A stretch of DNA of 64,000 nucleotides from Bog-950 sp046329515 (GTDB lineage Bacteria; Bacteroidota; Bacteroidia; Chitinophagales; LD1). Location of the stretch: contig JAXLUM010000001.1 of NCBI GenBank assembly GCA_046329515.1, positions 620,001 to 684,000 on the forward strand, in the 5' to 3' direction. Shown piece by piece: positions 38,962 to 47,985 of the stretch. The notes under the pieces were generated by a model. It was given only the letters and a program-made list of their open reading frames with translations, did no database searches and had not been told where the DNA came from. The stretch's first letter is position 1. The number at the start of each line of letters is the position of its first letter. The position numbers and the translations under genes were made by a program.

Positions 38962-41187
38962 ATGCGCCTGAAAAAATCCCTGACATTCTTCACCGCTATA
39001 TTGCTTGTAGCTTTAGCTGTGGCAGAAAAACCCGTTGTAAAGGTTGGCGACTGGTATTATAAACAATTCGATTTCCGTAAGGCTATTGAGTTTTATAAGC
39101 GTGCCTTGAAAAAGGACGAGAAGAATGTTTACGTATTGCAGCGCATTGCGGATAGCTACCGTTTAATGAACGATAACGCAAATGCTGAAACATACTACGG
39201 CCAGTTGGCGAAAATGGAAAACGCCAATGTTATTAATAAGCTGTATTATGCTGAAGCCCTGCGCGCATCGCAAAAATATGCTGAGGCTAAAATTTACTAT
39301 AAGGAATACCTTGACCAGGTGCCAACCGATAACAGCGTTAAAGAACGCCTGAAAGGAGTGGACCAGGTAGAAACCTTAAGTAAGGACAAAGGCTTTTATG
39401 CTATTAAAAATGAATCGGCCGTAAACTCTAAGTATTCTGACTTTGGAGCTACGTTCTACAAGGATACAGGCATTTATTTCTGTAGCAACCGCTTGCCTGA
39501 TGCGTACGTGGTAAACCGCGATAACTGGACAGGGGGAAGCTTCCTTCAAATTTATCAGTCGTTTAAAAGCGATACATCAGGTGGTTCATTACAGGCCCCT
39601 AAAATGATGAGTGGCCGCGAACCAAACCGTAAGTTTCACGAAGGTACCAGCAGCTACAATGAGAAAATGCAGGAGCTTTATATTGACCGTAGCAACTACA
39701 ACGGCAAAAGAGCTTTCCCTTCAGCAGATAAAACAGTTAAGCTTAAAATTTACCGTATTGTATGGTTGCCTGACCAAAACCGTTGGGGCGATGAAATGGT
39801 TGAAGCTGTTCCTTTTAACGATAAGGAATATTCAGTAGGCCATCCGTCGTTAACTAAAGATGGTAAAACCCTATACTTTGCCAGCGATAAGCCGGGCGGT
39901 TATGGTGGCGTTGACTTATACGTTAGCACCCGCGAAATTGGCGGCACATGGGGTACCCCGGTAAACCTTGGCGCTAAAGTGAATACTTCAGGTGATGATA
40001 TGTTCCCTTACATTGCTGAAGATGGTACTTTATACTTTGCTTCAACAGGACATACCGGCCTTGGTGGTTTAGATGTGTTCAGCACTACCAGCATTAAAAC
40101 AGGCAATAAAATTACTACCTGGACAGAACCTGAAAACCTTGGCTACCCTATTAATACCAATGCTGACGACTTCGGCTATATAATTGATAAAGAAAACAAG
40201 AAAGGTTACTTCTGCTCGAACCGCGAAGGTGGCCAGGGCGATGATGATATTTACAGCTTTACCCGCAAAGGCATAATACTTAACGGTATTGTATACGATG
40301 CTGCAACAGGCCTGCCAATAGTAGATGCAGATGTTGTAATGAAAGAAAATGATGTAGAAAAAGGCAAGGCGAAATCAGGTAAAGAAGGTGAGTTCTCTTT
40401 CCCTGCTGTGCCTGGAACCAAATACAAGTTTTACGCTACCAAGCCGGGTTACTTACCTGCTGAAATTACAGCAGACGTAAAAGAAAAGCCTGAACTGGTT
40501 AAAATACCAATGATAATGGAAGGCGGTATTACGCTTGAAATTACAGTGTTGGATAAGAAAACCCGCGACCCTCTGGAAACAGCTAAGGTTAAGGTTACCA
40601 ATTTAACCACTAATAAGGATGAGGTTTGTTCAACCAATAAAGACGGCAAGTGTGTGTTTACCCTTGAGCCGGAAGTAAACTACCGTCTTGAAGCATCGAA
40701 AGAAACAGGCGAGCCTGATACCAAATACCTTACTGTAACAGCTACCCAAAGTACTGTAGGCAAAAAGGCACCTGCAACTTTATACCAGGTTATGGAATTG
40801 GAGAAAGTGCGTAAAGGTGTTGCTATCAAAATTGAGAACATTTATTACGACCTAGATAAGTGGTTTATACGCCCCGATGCTGCCAAGGAATTGGACAAGC
40901 TGGTTAAGATTATGAAGGATAACCCAACCATGGAAATTGAGTTGAGTTCGCATACTGACTGCCGTGCTACTGCTAAATACAACATGCAGCTTTCGAGCAA
41001 GCGTGCTGAAGCAGCAGTTAACTACATAGCCAGCCAGGGTGTTGAAGGCCGCCGTATGATTGCAGCCGGTTATGGCGAAAGCCGCCTGGTTAACAAGTGC
41101 CAGTGCGAAGGAACCTTTGCTGTGCCTTGTACCGACCCTGAACACCAGGAAAACAGAAGAACAGAATTTAAGATTTTGAAATTCTAA
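38962..41187 (+). CDS. OmpA-family protein with TPR and PD40 repeats (PorE-like, copy 2)
   Basis: 741 residues. Signal peptide ending near AVAEK. TPR helices (about 25-120; FRKAIEFYKRALKKDEKNVY, QKYAEAKIYYKEY), PD40-type propeller repeats (LYFASDKPGGYGGVDLYV, YFASTGHTGLGGLDVF, GYFCSNREGGQGDDDIYSF), two carboxypeptidase-regulatory-like beta-sandwich domains (about 430-610) and a C-terminal OmpA domain (NIYYDLDKWFIRPDAA, SSHTDCRATAKYNMQLSSKRA). Unlike copy 1 the OmpA domain contains a Cys-rich insertion (NKCQCEGTFAVPC) before ENRRTEFKILKF. Predicted to link the SprF-adhesin complex to peptidoglycan. Last gene of the transcript. Confidence 0.93.
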   Translation: MRLKKSLTFFTAILLVALAVAEKPVVKVGDWYYKQFDFRKAIEFYKRALKKDEKNVYVLQRIADSYRLMNDNANAETYYGQLAKMENANVINKLYYAEALRASQKYAEAKIYYKEYLDQVPTDNSVKERLKGVDQVETLSKDKGFYAIKNESAVNSKYSDFGATFYKDTGIYFCSNRLPDAYVVNRDNWTGGSFLQIYQSFKSDTSGGSLQAPKMMSGREPNRKFHEGTSSYNEKMQELYIDRSNYNGKRAFPSADKTVKLKIYRIVWLPDQNRWGDEMVEAVPFNDKEYSVGHPSLTKDGKTLYFASDKPGGYGGVDLYVSTREIGGTWGTPVNLGAKVNTSGDDMFPYIAEDGTLYFASTGHTGLGGLDVFSTTSIKTGNKITTWTEPENLGYPINTNADDFGYIIDKENKKGYFCSNREGGQGDDDIYSFTRKGIILNGIVYDAATGLPIVDADVVMKENDVEKGKAKSGKEGEFSFPAVPGTKYKFYATKPGYLPAEITADVKEKPELVKIPMIMEGGITLEITVLDKKTRDPLETAKVKVTNLTTNKDEVCSTNKDGKCVFTLEPEVNYRLEASKETGEPDTKYLTVTATQSTVGKKAPATLYQVMELEKVRKGVAIKIENIYYDLDKWFIRPDAAKELDKLVKIMKDNPTMEIELSSHTDCRATAKYNMQLSSKRAEAAVNYIASQGVEGRRMIAAGYGESRLVNKCQCEGTFAVPCTDPEHQENRRTEFKILKF

Positions 41188-41206
41188 CAATAGAAATAAA
41201 ACATAG

Positions 41207-41240
41207 AAAGCCCTTCCGTTTGGAGGGGCTTTTTTGTTTT
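41207..41240 (+). terminator. Rho-independent terminator of the adhesin-SprF-OmpA unit
   Basis: 11-bp stem AAAGCCCTTCC (41207-41217) / GGAGGGGCTTT (41222-41232) with one wobble pair, 4-nt loop, then TTTGTTTT. Confidence 0.9.
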
Positions 41241-41564
41241 ATCATTTACGTGTTTTTTAGTTTCTATTAGTAAGCCACTTTGTAATGATAAATGGCTTAC
41301 AGCGTTTAATAAACCTTGCTTTGGGTTAATAAAAGGGCTATCATGAAACAAACTCAACGGTTGTTGTATCGCTAAGTGTATTGGTTAAAATTATTTGAAT
41401 TGATGGGATTAAAGGCAAAGGCTGACTGCAATCCTTACATAATTAATTAAGGTAACGGCTCATGTTTGATTTAAGCACTTGGAGAAAGATGTGGCTCCGG
41501 CAATCCAGCCAAAGCATCATTCGATTCTTCGCGTTATAGCACCGGTAAATGAATGTTATCTGTA
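41241..41564. other. Intergenic stretch without a recognisable gene
   Basis: Between two convergent terminators. It is AT-rich with no convincing coding frame. The only structure I see is an 8-bp inverted repeat GTAAGCCA (41270-41277) / TGGCTTAC (41293-41300) with a 15-nt spacer, too weak to call. Confidence 0.6.
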
Positions 41565-41605
41565 AAATTAATCAGGCAGGCCTGTTAAGCCTGCCTGATT
41601 AATTT
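41565..41605 (-). terminator. Terminator of the collagen-like gene
   Basis: Perfect 16-bp inverted repeat AAATTAATCAGGCAGG (41565-41580) / CCTGCCTGATTAATTT (41590-41605), 9-nt loop, with T/A-rich ends. It lies 38 nt past the minus-strand stop at 41643 and is nearly symmetric, so it can also stop plus-strand readthrough. Confidence 0.8.
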
Positions 41606-41642
41606 AAATGGGAGAGGTGAACTTTTAGTGTATGGGTTCTCT

Positions 41643-44600
41643 TCACTTTAGTTTTTTCTCCAATTGTTCCAGCCGTTTTTTCAGTTCCTCGTTTTCCTTG
41701 CTCAATTCCTGCACTGCTTTAACCAATGAAGGAACGAAGTCATCGTAGCGAAGTCCATAAGCACTGTTGTTGTTGGCCGGCTTTGCTACACCGCTGAAGT
41801 CATAGTTTAGTTCCTGCGCTGCCTTCTCAACATCCTGGGCAATAAAGCCGCTGTAAACCACATTTTGTTTTGCAGGGTTGGCAATGGAATCTTCGTTAAG
41901 GAAGTTGCTAAGCTCCTGCAGTTTTAAATTGTAAGTAACCGGCTGAAGTTTATTAATAAACGCAAGCCCGGGAATGTTTTGCTGCACATTGGTTTTAAAG
42001 CGGCCATCGGAAAGGTTGGTCCAGTTTACATAACCGCCAATAGAGGTAACACTGCTGTTGCCAATTACAATAGTATTACTGGCTGTTACCCGCGAGTTAT
42101 AGCCAAGGGCTGTGCAGTTAGTATACGTTCCTACTACGTTTGCTGATGCGCCGGGGCCTACAAAGGTGCTGTTGGTTTCTACTGAGCCGAAGCCAATAGC
42201 GCCGGCACCATAGCCAACAGCCACAGTATAGTCGCTGGTTTCTGAATAGTTTAAGCTGAACTCGCCCAGCGCTACACAATATGAACCGGTCATGTTATCG
42301 GTCATTGCAAAATGGCCCAGCGCAGTGTTTTCCTGGCCGGTGGTATTATCGCTTAAAACAATGCGGCCTAAGCCAATGTTATGGTCGCCTGTGTTGCTAC
42401 TCAATACACCAAACCCTACGCCCACATTATAGTTACCTGTACCTGAGTTGGCGCCATAGCCTACCCCCACGTTACCTGTGCCTGAAGCAAAACCTCCGGT
42501 ATTCAAGCCCACAAAAGTATTATTGGTGCCGGCAGTGCCATTACCCGTTCCATAACCAAAACAAGTATTGCTGGCAGTTAGTGCGCCTGCATTAGAGCCG
42601 CCAATTCTAAAGCGAAGCGGACTGGCATCAGTAGTGCCTAAAAATTGCGATGCAGTTAAACCGGCATTACCTGTAAGTAACCATTCGGCCCCTGCACCCG
42701 GCGCCCATTGTATACCATTATAAGTTAATATTTGGTTGGTAACCGGGGCAGTAGATGAAACCGGAATGCCTTGTATTTTCACCACGTTGGGGTTCGGATA
42801 AGTTCCGCTTAAATCTCCACCGGCGGCGCCTAATGGACCGGTTGGGCCGGTAGGTCCTTGCGCGCCGTTGCTACCGTTAGCTCCTGCAGGACCTTGTGGG
42901 CCCTGAGGTCCTTGTGCACCGTCAGCACCGTTTGAACCTGCCGGTCCTTGAATACCTTGTGGACCCTGAGCACCTGTAGGACCTGTTGGTCCTTGCGCGC
43001 CATTGCTGCCGTTAGTTCCTGCAGGACCTTGTGGGCCTTGCGGTCCCTGAGGGCCTTGTGCACCGTCAGCACCGTTTGAACCTGCCGGTCCTTGAATGCC
43101 TTGTGGACCCTGAGCACCTGTAGGACCTGTTGGCCCTTGCGCGCCGTTGCTACCGTTAGTTCCGTTAGCTCCCGCAGGACCTTGCGGGCCTTGCGGTCCC
43201 TGAGGACCTTGTGCACCGTCAGTGCCGTTTGTACCTGCCGGTCCTTGAACACCTTGTGGCCCTTGTGCACCCGTAGGTCCGGTTGGGCCTTGTGCTCCAT
43301 TGCTGCCGTTAGCTCCCGCAGGACCTTGTGGGCCTTGCGGTCCCTGAGGGCCTTGTGCACCGTCAGTGCCATTTGTACCTGCCGGTCCTTGAACACCTTG
43401 TGGCCCTTGTGCACCTGTAGGTCCTGTCGGCCCTTGCGCGCCGTTGCTGCCGTTAGCTCCCGCAGGACCTTGTGGTCCCTGAAGGCCTTGTGCACCGTCA
43501 GTGCCGTTTGTACCGGCCGGTCCTTGAATACCCTGTGGGCCCTGAGCACCTGTAGGTCCGGTTGGGCCTTGCGCCCCGTTGCTGCCGTTAGTTCCGGCTA
43601 TGCCTTGCGGACCTTGCGGTCCTGTGGCGCCATCATTGCCGTTTAAACCTGCCGGTCCTTGAACACCTTGTGGACCCTGAGCACCTGTAGGACCAGTTGG
43701 TCCTTGCGCTCCATTGCTGCCGTTAGTTCCGTTAGCTCCCGCAGGACCTTGTGGGCCTTGGGGTCCCTGAGGGCCTTGTGCACCATCAGTACCGTTTGTT
43801 CCTGCAGGCCCTTGAACACCTTGCGGTCCTTGAGCACCTGTAGGTCCGGTTGGTCCTTGCACGCCATTGCTGCCGTTCGTACCTGCTACGCCTTGTGGAC
43901 CTTGTGGGCCTTGCGGTCCCTGTGGTCCGGTAGCGCCATCAGTACCGTTTGTGCCAGCAGGTCCTTGTATGCCTTGAGCTCCTTGAGCACCTGTAGGTCC
44001 CGTTGGCCCTTGAGCGCCGTTGCTGCCGTTTGTTCCCGCTGCGCCTTGTGGACCTTGTGGTCCGGTGGCGCCATCAGCACCATTCGTGCCTGCAGGCCCT
44101 TGTATGCCTTGTGACCCTTGTGCACCTGTAGGTCCGGTTGGTCCTTGCGCTCCATTGCTGCCGTTTGTACCTGCCACGCCTTGCGGACCTTGAGGTCCGG
44201 TAGCGCCATCAGCACCATTTGTGCCGGCCGGTCCTTGAATACCTTGTGGACCCTGAGCACCTGTAGGCCCGGTTGGGCCTTGCACGCCATTGCTGCCGTT
44301 AGCTCCCGCAGGACCTTGTGGGCCTTGCGGCCCCTGAGGGCCTTGTGCACCATCAGCACCATTTGTGCCGGCCGGTCCTTGAATACCTTGTGCTCCTTGA
44401 GCACCTGTAGGTCCGGTTGGCCCTTGCGGTCCGTTACTTCCATTTGCACCTGCCACGCCTTGCGGACCTTGTGGTCCGGTAGCGCCATCAGCACCATTCG
44501 TGCCTGCAGGCCCTTGTATGCCTTGTGTCCCTTGTGCACCTGTAGGTCCGGTTGGTCCCTGCGCTCCATTACTTCCGTTTGCACCTGCCACGCCTTGCGG

Positions 44601-47249
44601 ACCTTGAGGTCCTGTGGCACCGTCAACACCATTAGTACCGGTAGGACCTGTTGGTCCCGTGATTCCATTCAAACCATTGGGACCAGTAGGGCCGGTGGCA
44701 CCTCCGCCAACGCCTGTAGCACCAGTTGGACCAGTTATGCCTTGCACGCCCTGAGGGCCTGTAATGCCATCAATGCCATTAGCCCCCGTGGGACCAGTAG
44801 GACCTTGAATTCCATTGCTGCCATTAGCTCCTGTTGGTCCGGTAGGGCCCTGAGGGCCTGTAATACCCTGTGCACCGGTAGCACCTGTGTTTCCGTCTAA
44901 CCCATTTGCACCATTAGCGCCTGTTGGGCCTGTAGGTCCGGTTGCTCCGCCACCAACACCAGTAGCTCCTGTTGGCCCGGTTATGCCTTGTATGCCTTGC
45001 GGGCCAGTAGCGCCATTACTACCTGCAGGCCCTTGCGGACCTGTAGCACCTGTGTTTCCGTCTAACCCATTTGTACCATTAGAGCCTGTAGGACCAGTGG
45101 GGCCAGTTGCTCCGCCGCCAACACCTGTAGCACCTGTTGGCCCGGTTACGCCTTGAATACCTTGCGGGCCGGTAGCGCCATCCGCTCCGTTACTACCTGC
45201 AGGTCCTTGCGGACCTGTAGCACCTGTATTTCCGTCTAACCCATTTGCGCCATTAGCGCCTGTTGGGCCGGTAGGTCCTGTTGCTCCACCGCCAATACCT
45301 GTAGCACCTGTTGGCCCGGTTACGCCTTGAATACCTTGTGGGCCGGTAGCGCCATCCGCTCCGTTACTACCTGCAGGTCCTTGCGGACCTGTAGCACCTG
45401 TGTTTCCATCTAACCCATTTGCACCATTCGAGCCTGTTGGGCCGGTAGGTCCGGTTGCTCCACCACCAACACCTGTTGCGCCGGTAGGACCTGTTGGTCC
45501 TTGAATGCCCTGCGGCCCAGTCGCACCATCTAAACCATTATTTCCTTGCGGGCCAGTAGCACCGGTTACTCCCGCTAAACCTTGGGGACCAGTATCACCT
45601 GTGGGGCCAGTTGCTCCACCACCAACACCTGTTGCGCCGGTAGGACCTGTTGGTCCTTGAATGCCCTGAGGGCCTGTAGCGCCATCTAAACCGTTATTGC
45701 CTTGTGGACCAGTTGCGCCCGTGGCTCCCGGTAAACCTTGTAGACCTGTATCACCCGTTGGGCCTGTGGCTCCACCACCGGAACCTGCTGCGCCTGTTGG
45801 CCCCGTTGGACCTTGAATACCTTGTGGTCCTGTTGCTCCATCTAAACCGTTATTGCCTTGCGGGCCAGTAGCACCGGTTACTCCCGCTAAACCTTGTGGG
45901 CCAGTGTCACCTGTTGGCCCCGTGGCTCCTCCACCTGAACCGGCTGCGCCAGTGGGACCCGTTGGTCCTTGAATGCCCTGAGGCCCTGTTGTTCCATCTA
46001 AACCATTATTGCCTTGTGGGCCAGTTGCGCCCGTGGCTCCCTGTAAACCTTGAGGTCCAGTATCACCCGTTGGGCCTGTTGCTCCTCCACCTGAGCCCGC
46101 AGCGCCGGTTGGGCCGGTAGGCCCTTGAATACCTTGCGGCCCTGTTGCGCCATCTAAACCATTATTGCCTTGCGGGCCAGTAGCACCGGTTACTCCGGCT
46201 AAACCTTGTGGACCAGTATCACCTGTTGGGCCTGTGGCTCCTCCACCTGAGCCCGCAGCGCCGGTGGGGCCAGTGGGTCCTGTGTCACCTGTGGGGCCTG
46301 TTGCCCCACCTCCTGAACCTGTTGCACCGGTAGGGCCAGTTGGTCCTTGAATGCCCTGAGGGCCTGTAGCGCCATCTAAACCATTATTGCCTTGCGGGCC
46401 AGTAGCACCGGTTACTCCCGCTAAACCCTGCGGGCCAGTGTCACCTGTAGGGCCTGTGGCTCCTCCACCTGAGCCCGCAGCGCCGGTGGGGCCTGTTGGT
46501 CCCTGGCTACCCGTTGCACCCGTTATGCCTGACTGCACCGTAAATGTGTTGCCATTGGTTAATGTAATAGTTATACTACCATTACCATTATCAATAATAG
46601 TGGCAATACCTGCGCCTGTAACGCCGGTTGCACCGGTAACACCATTGTTGCCGTTTAATCCTGTTGGCCCCGTAGCGCCCGCGGCACCTGTGGGTCCCGC
46701 TAACCCCTGCGCACCGGTAGGGCCGGTAATTCCCGTTGCCCCGTTAAGCCCTGCGGCTCCAGTGGCGCCTGTGGCACCATTGTTACCATTAATTCCTGCA
46801 GGCCCGGTTGGCCCTGTGGGTCCGGTATTGCCTGCGGCGGTATTACCGGCTGTTTCAGCATACAACGCATAGGGTACGCTTAAAAGTTCGGTAGTGCCCA
46901 TGTTAAGGAAGTTACTGCCCCCGTTAGGGTCATACTCCACAGTCATAAATTTATTGCCCCCTGCCCACGAAATGGAAGAGAAGCTTCCTAATATGGGGCT
47001 GCCCATGCCTATTTTAATGGTAAACAAGCCAAACTGATTGGTTATAGCTGTATGAGTTTCTCTATATATGGGTGTTCCCGGGTTTATACCATCGTTAATG
47101 CTTATTCGTACGCTTATGTTTTTATTGGCATAAACACTACCGCCCCCATCGCGGGCTATGGCCTGGTAGTTAACACCCTGTGGTACCTGGGCAAAGGTTA
47201 GCAATACCAAAAGGGTGGCTATTACAAGAAGGGGTAGTTTCTTAAGCAT
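41643..47249 (-). CDS. Collagen-like surface protein with endosialidase-chaperone (S74) tail
   Basis: About 1,868 residues from the ATG at 47249, which gives a clean signal peptide (MLKKLPLLVIATLLVLL, cleavage near TFAQ); the ATG at 47282 adds 11 residues in front of it. A head domain follows (about 20-130: QGVNYQAIARD, ending LLSVPYALYAETA), then about 1,330 residues of Gly-X-Y triplets (mostly GPT, GPQ, GAT, GAQ), broken once early by a beta-strand segment (DNGNGSITITLTNGNTF) and later by repeated GGGAT hinges. The tail has GGDLSGTYPNPNV, YadA-head-like repeats (TGNVGVGYGANSG, TGDHNIGLG), a peptidase S74/intramolecular chaperone domain (LSDGRFKTNV) and a C-terminal coiled coil (ELSKENEELKKRLEQLEKKL). 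S74 domains trimerise fibres and often cut themselves off with a Ser and a Lys five residues apart, and both are present. Inferred to be a trimeric fibre. The export route is unclear: no T9SS domain is visible. Confidence 0.9.
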   Translation of the reverse strand: MLKKLPLLVIATLLVLLTFAQVPQGVNYQAIARDGGGSVYANKNISVRISINDGINPGTPIYRETHTAITNQFGLFTIKIGMGSPILGSFSSISWAGGNKFMTVEYDPNGGSNFLNMGTTELLSVPYALYAETAGNTAAGNTGPTGPTGPAGINGNNGATGATGAAGLNGATGITGPTGAQGLAGPTGAAGATGPTGLNGNNGVTGATGVTGAGIATIIDNGNGSITITLTNGNTFTVQSGITGATGSQGPTGPTGAAGSGGGATGPTGDTGPQGLAGVTGATGPQGNNGLDGATGPQGIQGPTGPTGATGSGGGATGPTGDTGPTGPTGAAGSGGGATGPTGDTGPQGLAGVTGATGPQGNNGLDGATGPQGIQGPTGPTGAAGSGGGATGPTGDTGPQGLQGATGATGPQGNNGLDGTTGPQGIQGPTGPTGAAGSGGGATGPTGDTGPQGLAGVTGATGPQGNNGLDGATGPQGIQGPTGPTGAAGSGGGATGPTGDTGLQGLPGATGATGPQGNNGLDGATGPQGIQGPTGPTGATGVGGGATGPTGDTGPQGLAGVTGATGPQGNNGLDGATGPQGIQGPTGPTGATGVGGGATGPTGPTGSNGANGLDGNTGATGPQGPAGSNGADGATGPQGIQGVTGPTGATGIGGGATGPTGPTGANGANGLDGNTGATGPQGPAGSNGADGATGPQGIQGVTGPTGATGVGGGATGPTGPTGSNGTNGLDGNTGATGPQGPAGSNGATGPQGIQGITGPTGATGVGGGATGPTGPTGANGANGLDGNTGATGAQGITGPQGPTGPTGANGSNGIQGPTGPTGANGIDGITGPQGVQGITGPTGATGVGGGATGPTGPNGLNGITGPTGPTGTNGVDGATGPQGPQGVAGANGSNGAQGPTGPTGAQGTQGIQGPAGTNGADGATGPQGPQGVAGANGSNGPQGPTGPTGAQGAQGIQGPAGTNGADGAQGPQGPQGPQGPAGANGSNGVQGPTGPTGAQGPQGIQGPAGTNGADGATGPQGPQGVAGTNGSNGAQGPTGPTGAQGSQGIQGPAGTNGADGATGPQGPQGAAGTNGSNGAQGPTGPTGAQGAQGIQGPAGTNGTDGATGPQGPQGPQGPQGVAGTNGSNGVQGPTGPTGAQGPQGVQGPAGTNGTDGAQGPQGPQGPQGPAGANGTNGSNGAQGPTGPTGAQGPQGVQGPAGLNGNDGATGPQGPQGIAGTNGSNGAQGPTGPTGAQGPQGIQGPAGTNGTDGAQGLQGPQGPAGANGSNGAQGPTGPTGAQGPQGVQGPAGTNGTDGAQGPQGPQGPQGPAGANGSNGAQGPTGPTGAQGPQGVQGPAGTNGTDGAQGPQGPQGPQGPAGANGTNGSNGAQGPTGPTGAQGPQGIQGPAGSNGADGAQGPQGPQGPQGPAGTNGSNGAQGPTGPTGAQGPQGIQGPAGSNGADGAQGPQGPQGPAGANGSNGAQGPTGPTGPLGAAGGDLSGTYPNPNVVKIQGIPVSSTAPVTNQILTYNGIQWAPGAGAEWLLTGNAGLTASQFLGTTDASPLRFRIGGSNAGALTASNTCFGYGTGNGTAGTNNTFVGLNTGGFASGTGNVGVGYGANSGTGNYNVGVGFGVLSSNTGDHNIGLGRIVLSDNTTGQENTALGHFAMTDNMTGSYCVALGEFSLNYSETSDYTVAVGYGAGAIGFGSVETNSTFVGPGASANVVGTYTNCTALGYNSRVTASNTIVIGNSSVTSIGGYVNWTNLSDGRFKTNVQQNIPGLAFINKLQPVTYNLKLQELSNFLNEDSIANPAKQNVVYSGFIAQDVEKAAQELNYDFSGVAKPANNNSAYGLRYDDFVPSLVKAVQELSKENEELKKRLEQLEKKLK
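42835..46835 (-). repeat. Collagen-like Gly-X-Y coding repeat array
   Basis: About 4 kb of 9-bp-phased Gly codons. In the N-terminal half (higher coordinates) the long-range unit is 52 residues/156 bp (GDTGPQGLAGVTGATGPQG ... GSGGGAT), seen for instance as CCACCTGAGCCCGCAGCGCC near 46088 and 46244. In the C-terminal half it changes to a unit of about 48 residues/144 bp (GPTGPTGAQGPQGIQGPAG ...) that varies by whole triplets. No Lys, Arg or Glu occurs in the Gly-X-Y part; Asp is the only charged residue. Confidence 0.9.
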
Positions 47250-47435
47250 ATATGAAAAATTTCTGTATGTAACTGTACGCAAAGAAAGCTAAGGCTTTAG
47301 TTAAATTTGGGCCGCAAGGTCAAAATCCCCCAAATGGGGGAGCACTGATAACCTGCCCGTTTTAACAATTCCGTAAGTATTAGGCCATGAGCCACAAATC
47401 ATTTGCTTAAATTTTAAACGGAAAGAGGTTAAGAG

Positions 47436-47466
47436 TTTGTTTTTCCAAACAGAAACACTACTTTTG
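47436..47466 (+). promoter_or_regulatory. Bacteroidota-type promoter of the rpsL operon
   Basis: TTTG (47436-47439), exactly 19 nt spacer, TACTTTTG (47459-47466; full TAnnTTTG match). Transcription would start near 47472, about 17 nt before the rpsL ATG. Confidence 0.8.
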
Positions 47467-47488
47467 CCGTCCTTTAAAATAAGAGCGA

Positions 47489-47896
47489 ATGCCTACTATT
47501 CAACAGTTAGTAAGAAAATCACGTCAAATTATCCGTGCGAAATCGAAGAGCCGCGCGTTGGATTCATGCCCTCAAAAACGCGGTGTTTGTACCCGTGTTT
47601 ACACTACCACGCCTAAGAAGCCAAACTCGGCTTTACGTAAGGTAGCCAAGGTGCGTTTAACCAACCAGGTTGAAATTATCGCCTACATTCCGGGCGAAGG
47701 CCACAACCTGCAGGAGCACTCAATTGTGTTGATACGCGGTGGAAGGGTGAAGGACCTTCCGGGTGTTCGTTACCACATTGTTCGTGGTTCATTAGATACA
47801 GCAGGTGTTGAAAACCGTAAGAAGAGCCGTTCTAAGTATGGCACCAAGCGCCCTAAGGCGGGTGCAGCAGCTGCTCCGGCCGGCAAAAAGAAATAG
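47489..47896 (+). CDS. rpsL: 30S ribosomal protein S12
   Basis: 135 residues. MPTIQQLVRKSR at the N-terminus and the decoding-centre loop TTPKKPNSALRKVA are diagnostic. The lysine of KPNS, a position where mutation gives streptomycin resistance in other bacteria, is the wild-type residue; KDLPGVRYHIVRG also matches the sensitive form. C-terminal tail rich in Ala/Lys. First gene of the str operon here, preceded by its own promoter. Confidence 0.98.
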   Translation: MPTIQQLVRKSRQIIRAKSKSRALDSCPQKRGVCTRVYTTTPKKPNSALRKVAKVRLTNQVEIIAYIPGEGHNLQEHSIVLIRGGRVKDLPGVRYHIVRGSLDTAGVENRKKSRSKYGTKRPKAGAAAAPAGKKK

Positions 47897-47945
47897 TAAG
47901 CCGTAATTAAGAAGTAAATAAGTTATTAAGAATAAATGACCGGTC

Positions 47946-47963
47946 CTCCGCTATTTGGCGGAG
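47946..47963 (+). promoter_or_regulatory. Hairpin in the rpsL-rpsG spacer
   Basis: CTCCGC (47946-47951) / GCGGAG (47958-47963) with a 6-nt loop, flanked by GGTC and GGGGTCC, 22 nt before rpsG. In E. coli the equivalent spacer is where S7 represses its own translation. Whether this hairpin does so is not known. Confidence 0.35.
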
Positions 47964-47985
47964 TTAGGGGTCCAAATCAAAAACA

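Noticed and set aside
41241..41564. Possible small RNA between the convergent terminators
   Set aside because: No promoter with both elements and only one weak inverted repeat.
43092..46872. Long plus-strand and second minus-strand open frames over the collagen region
   Set aside because: They are antisense or frame-shifted readings of the 9-bp-phased Gly-X-Y code, which lacks stop codons in several frames; they give low-complexity Pro/Val/Ala or Arg/Lys-rich strings without start context or domains.
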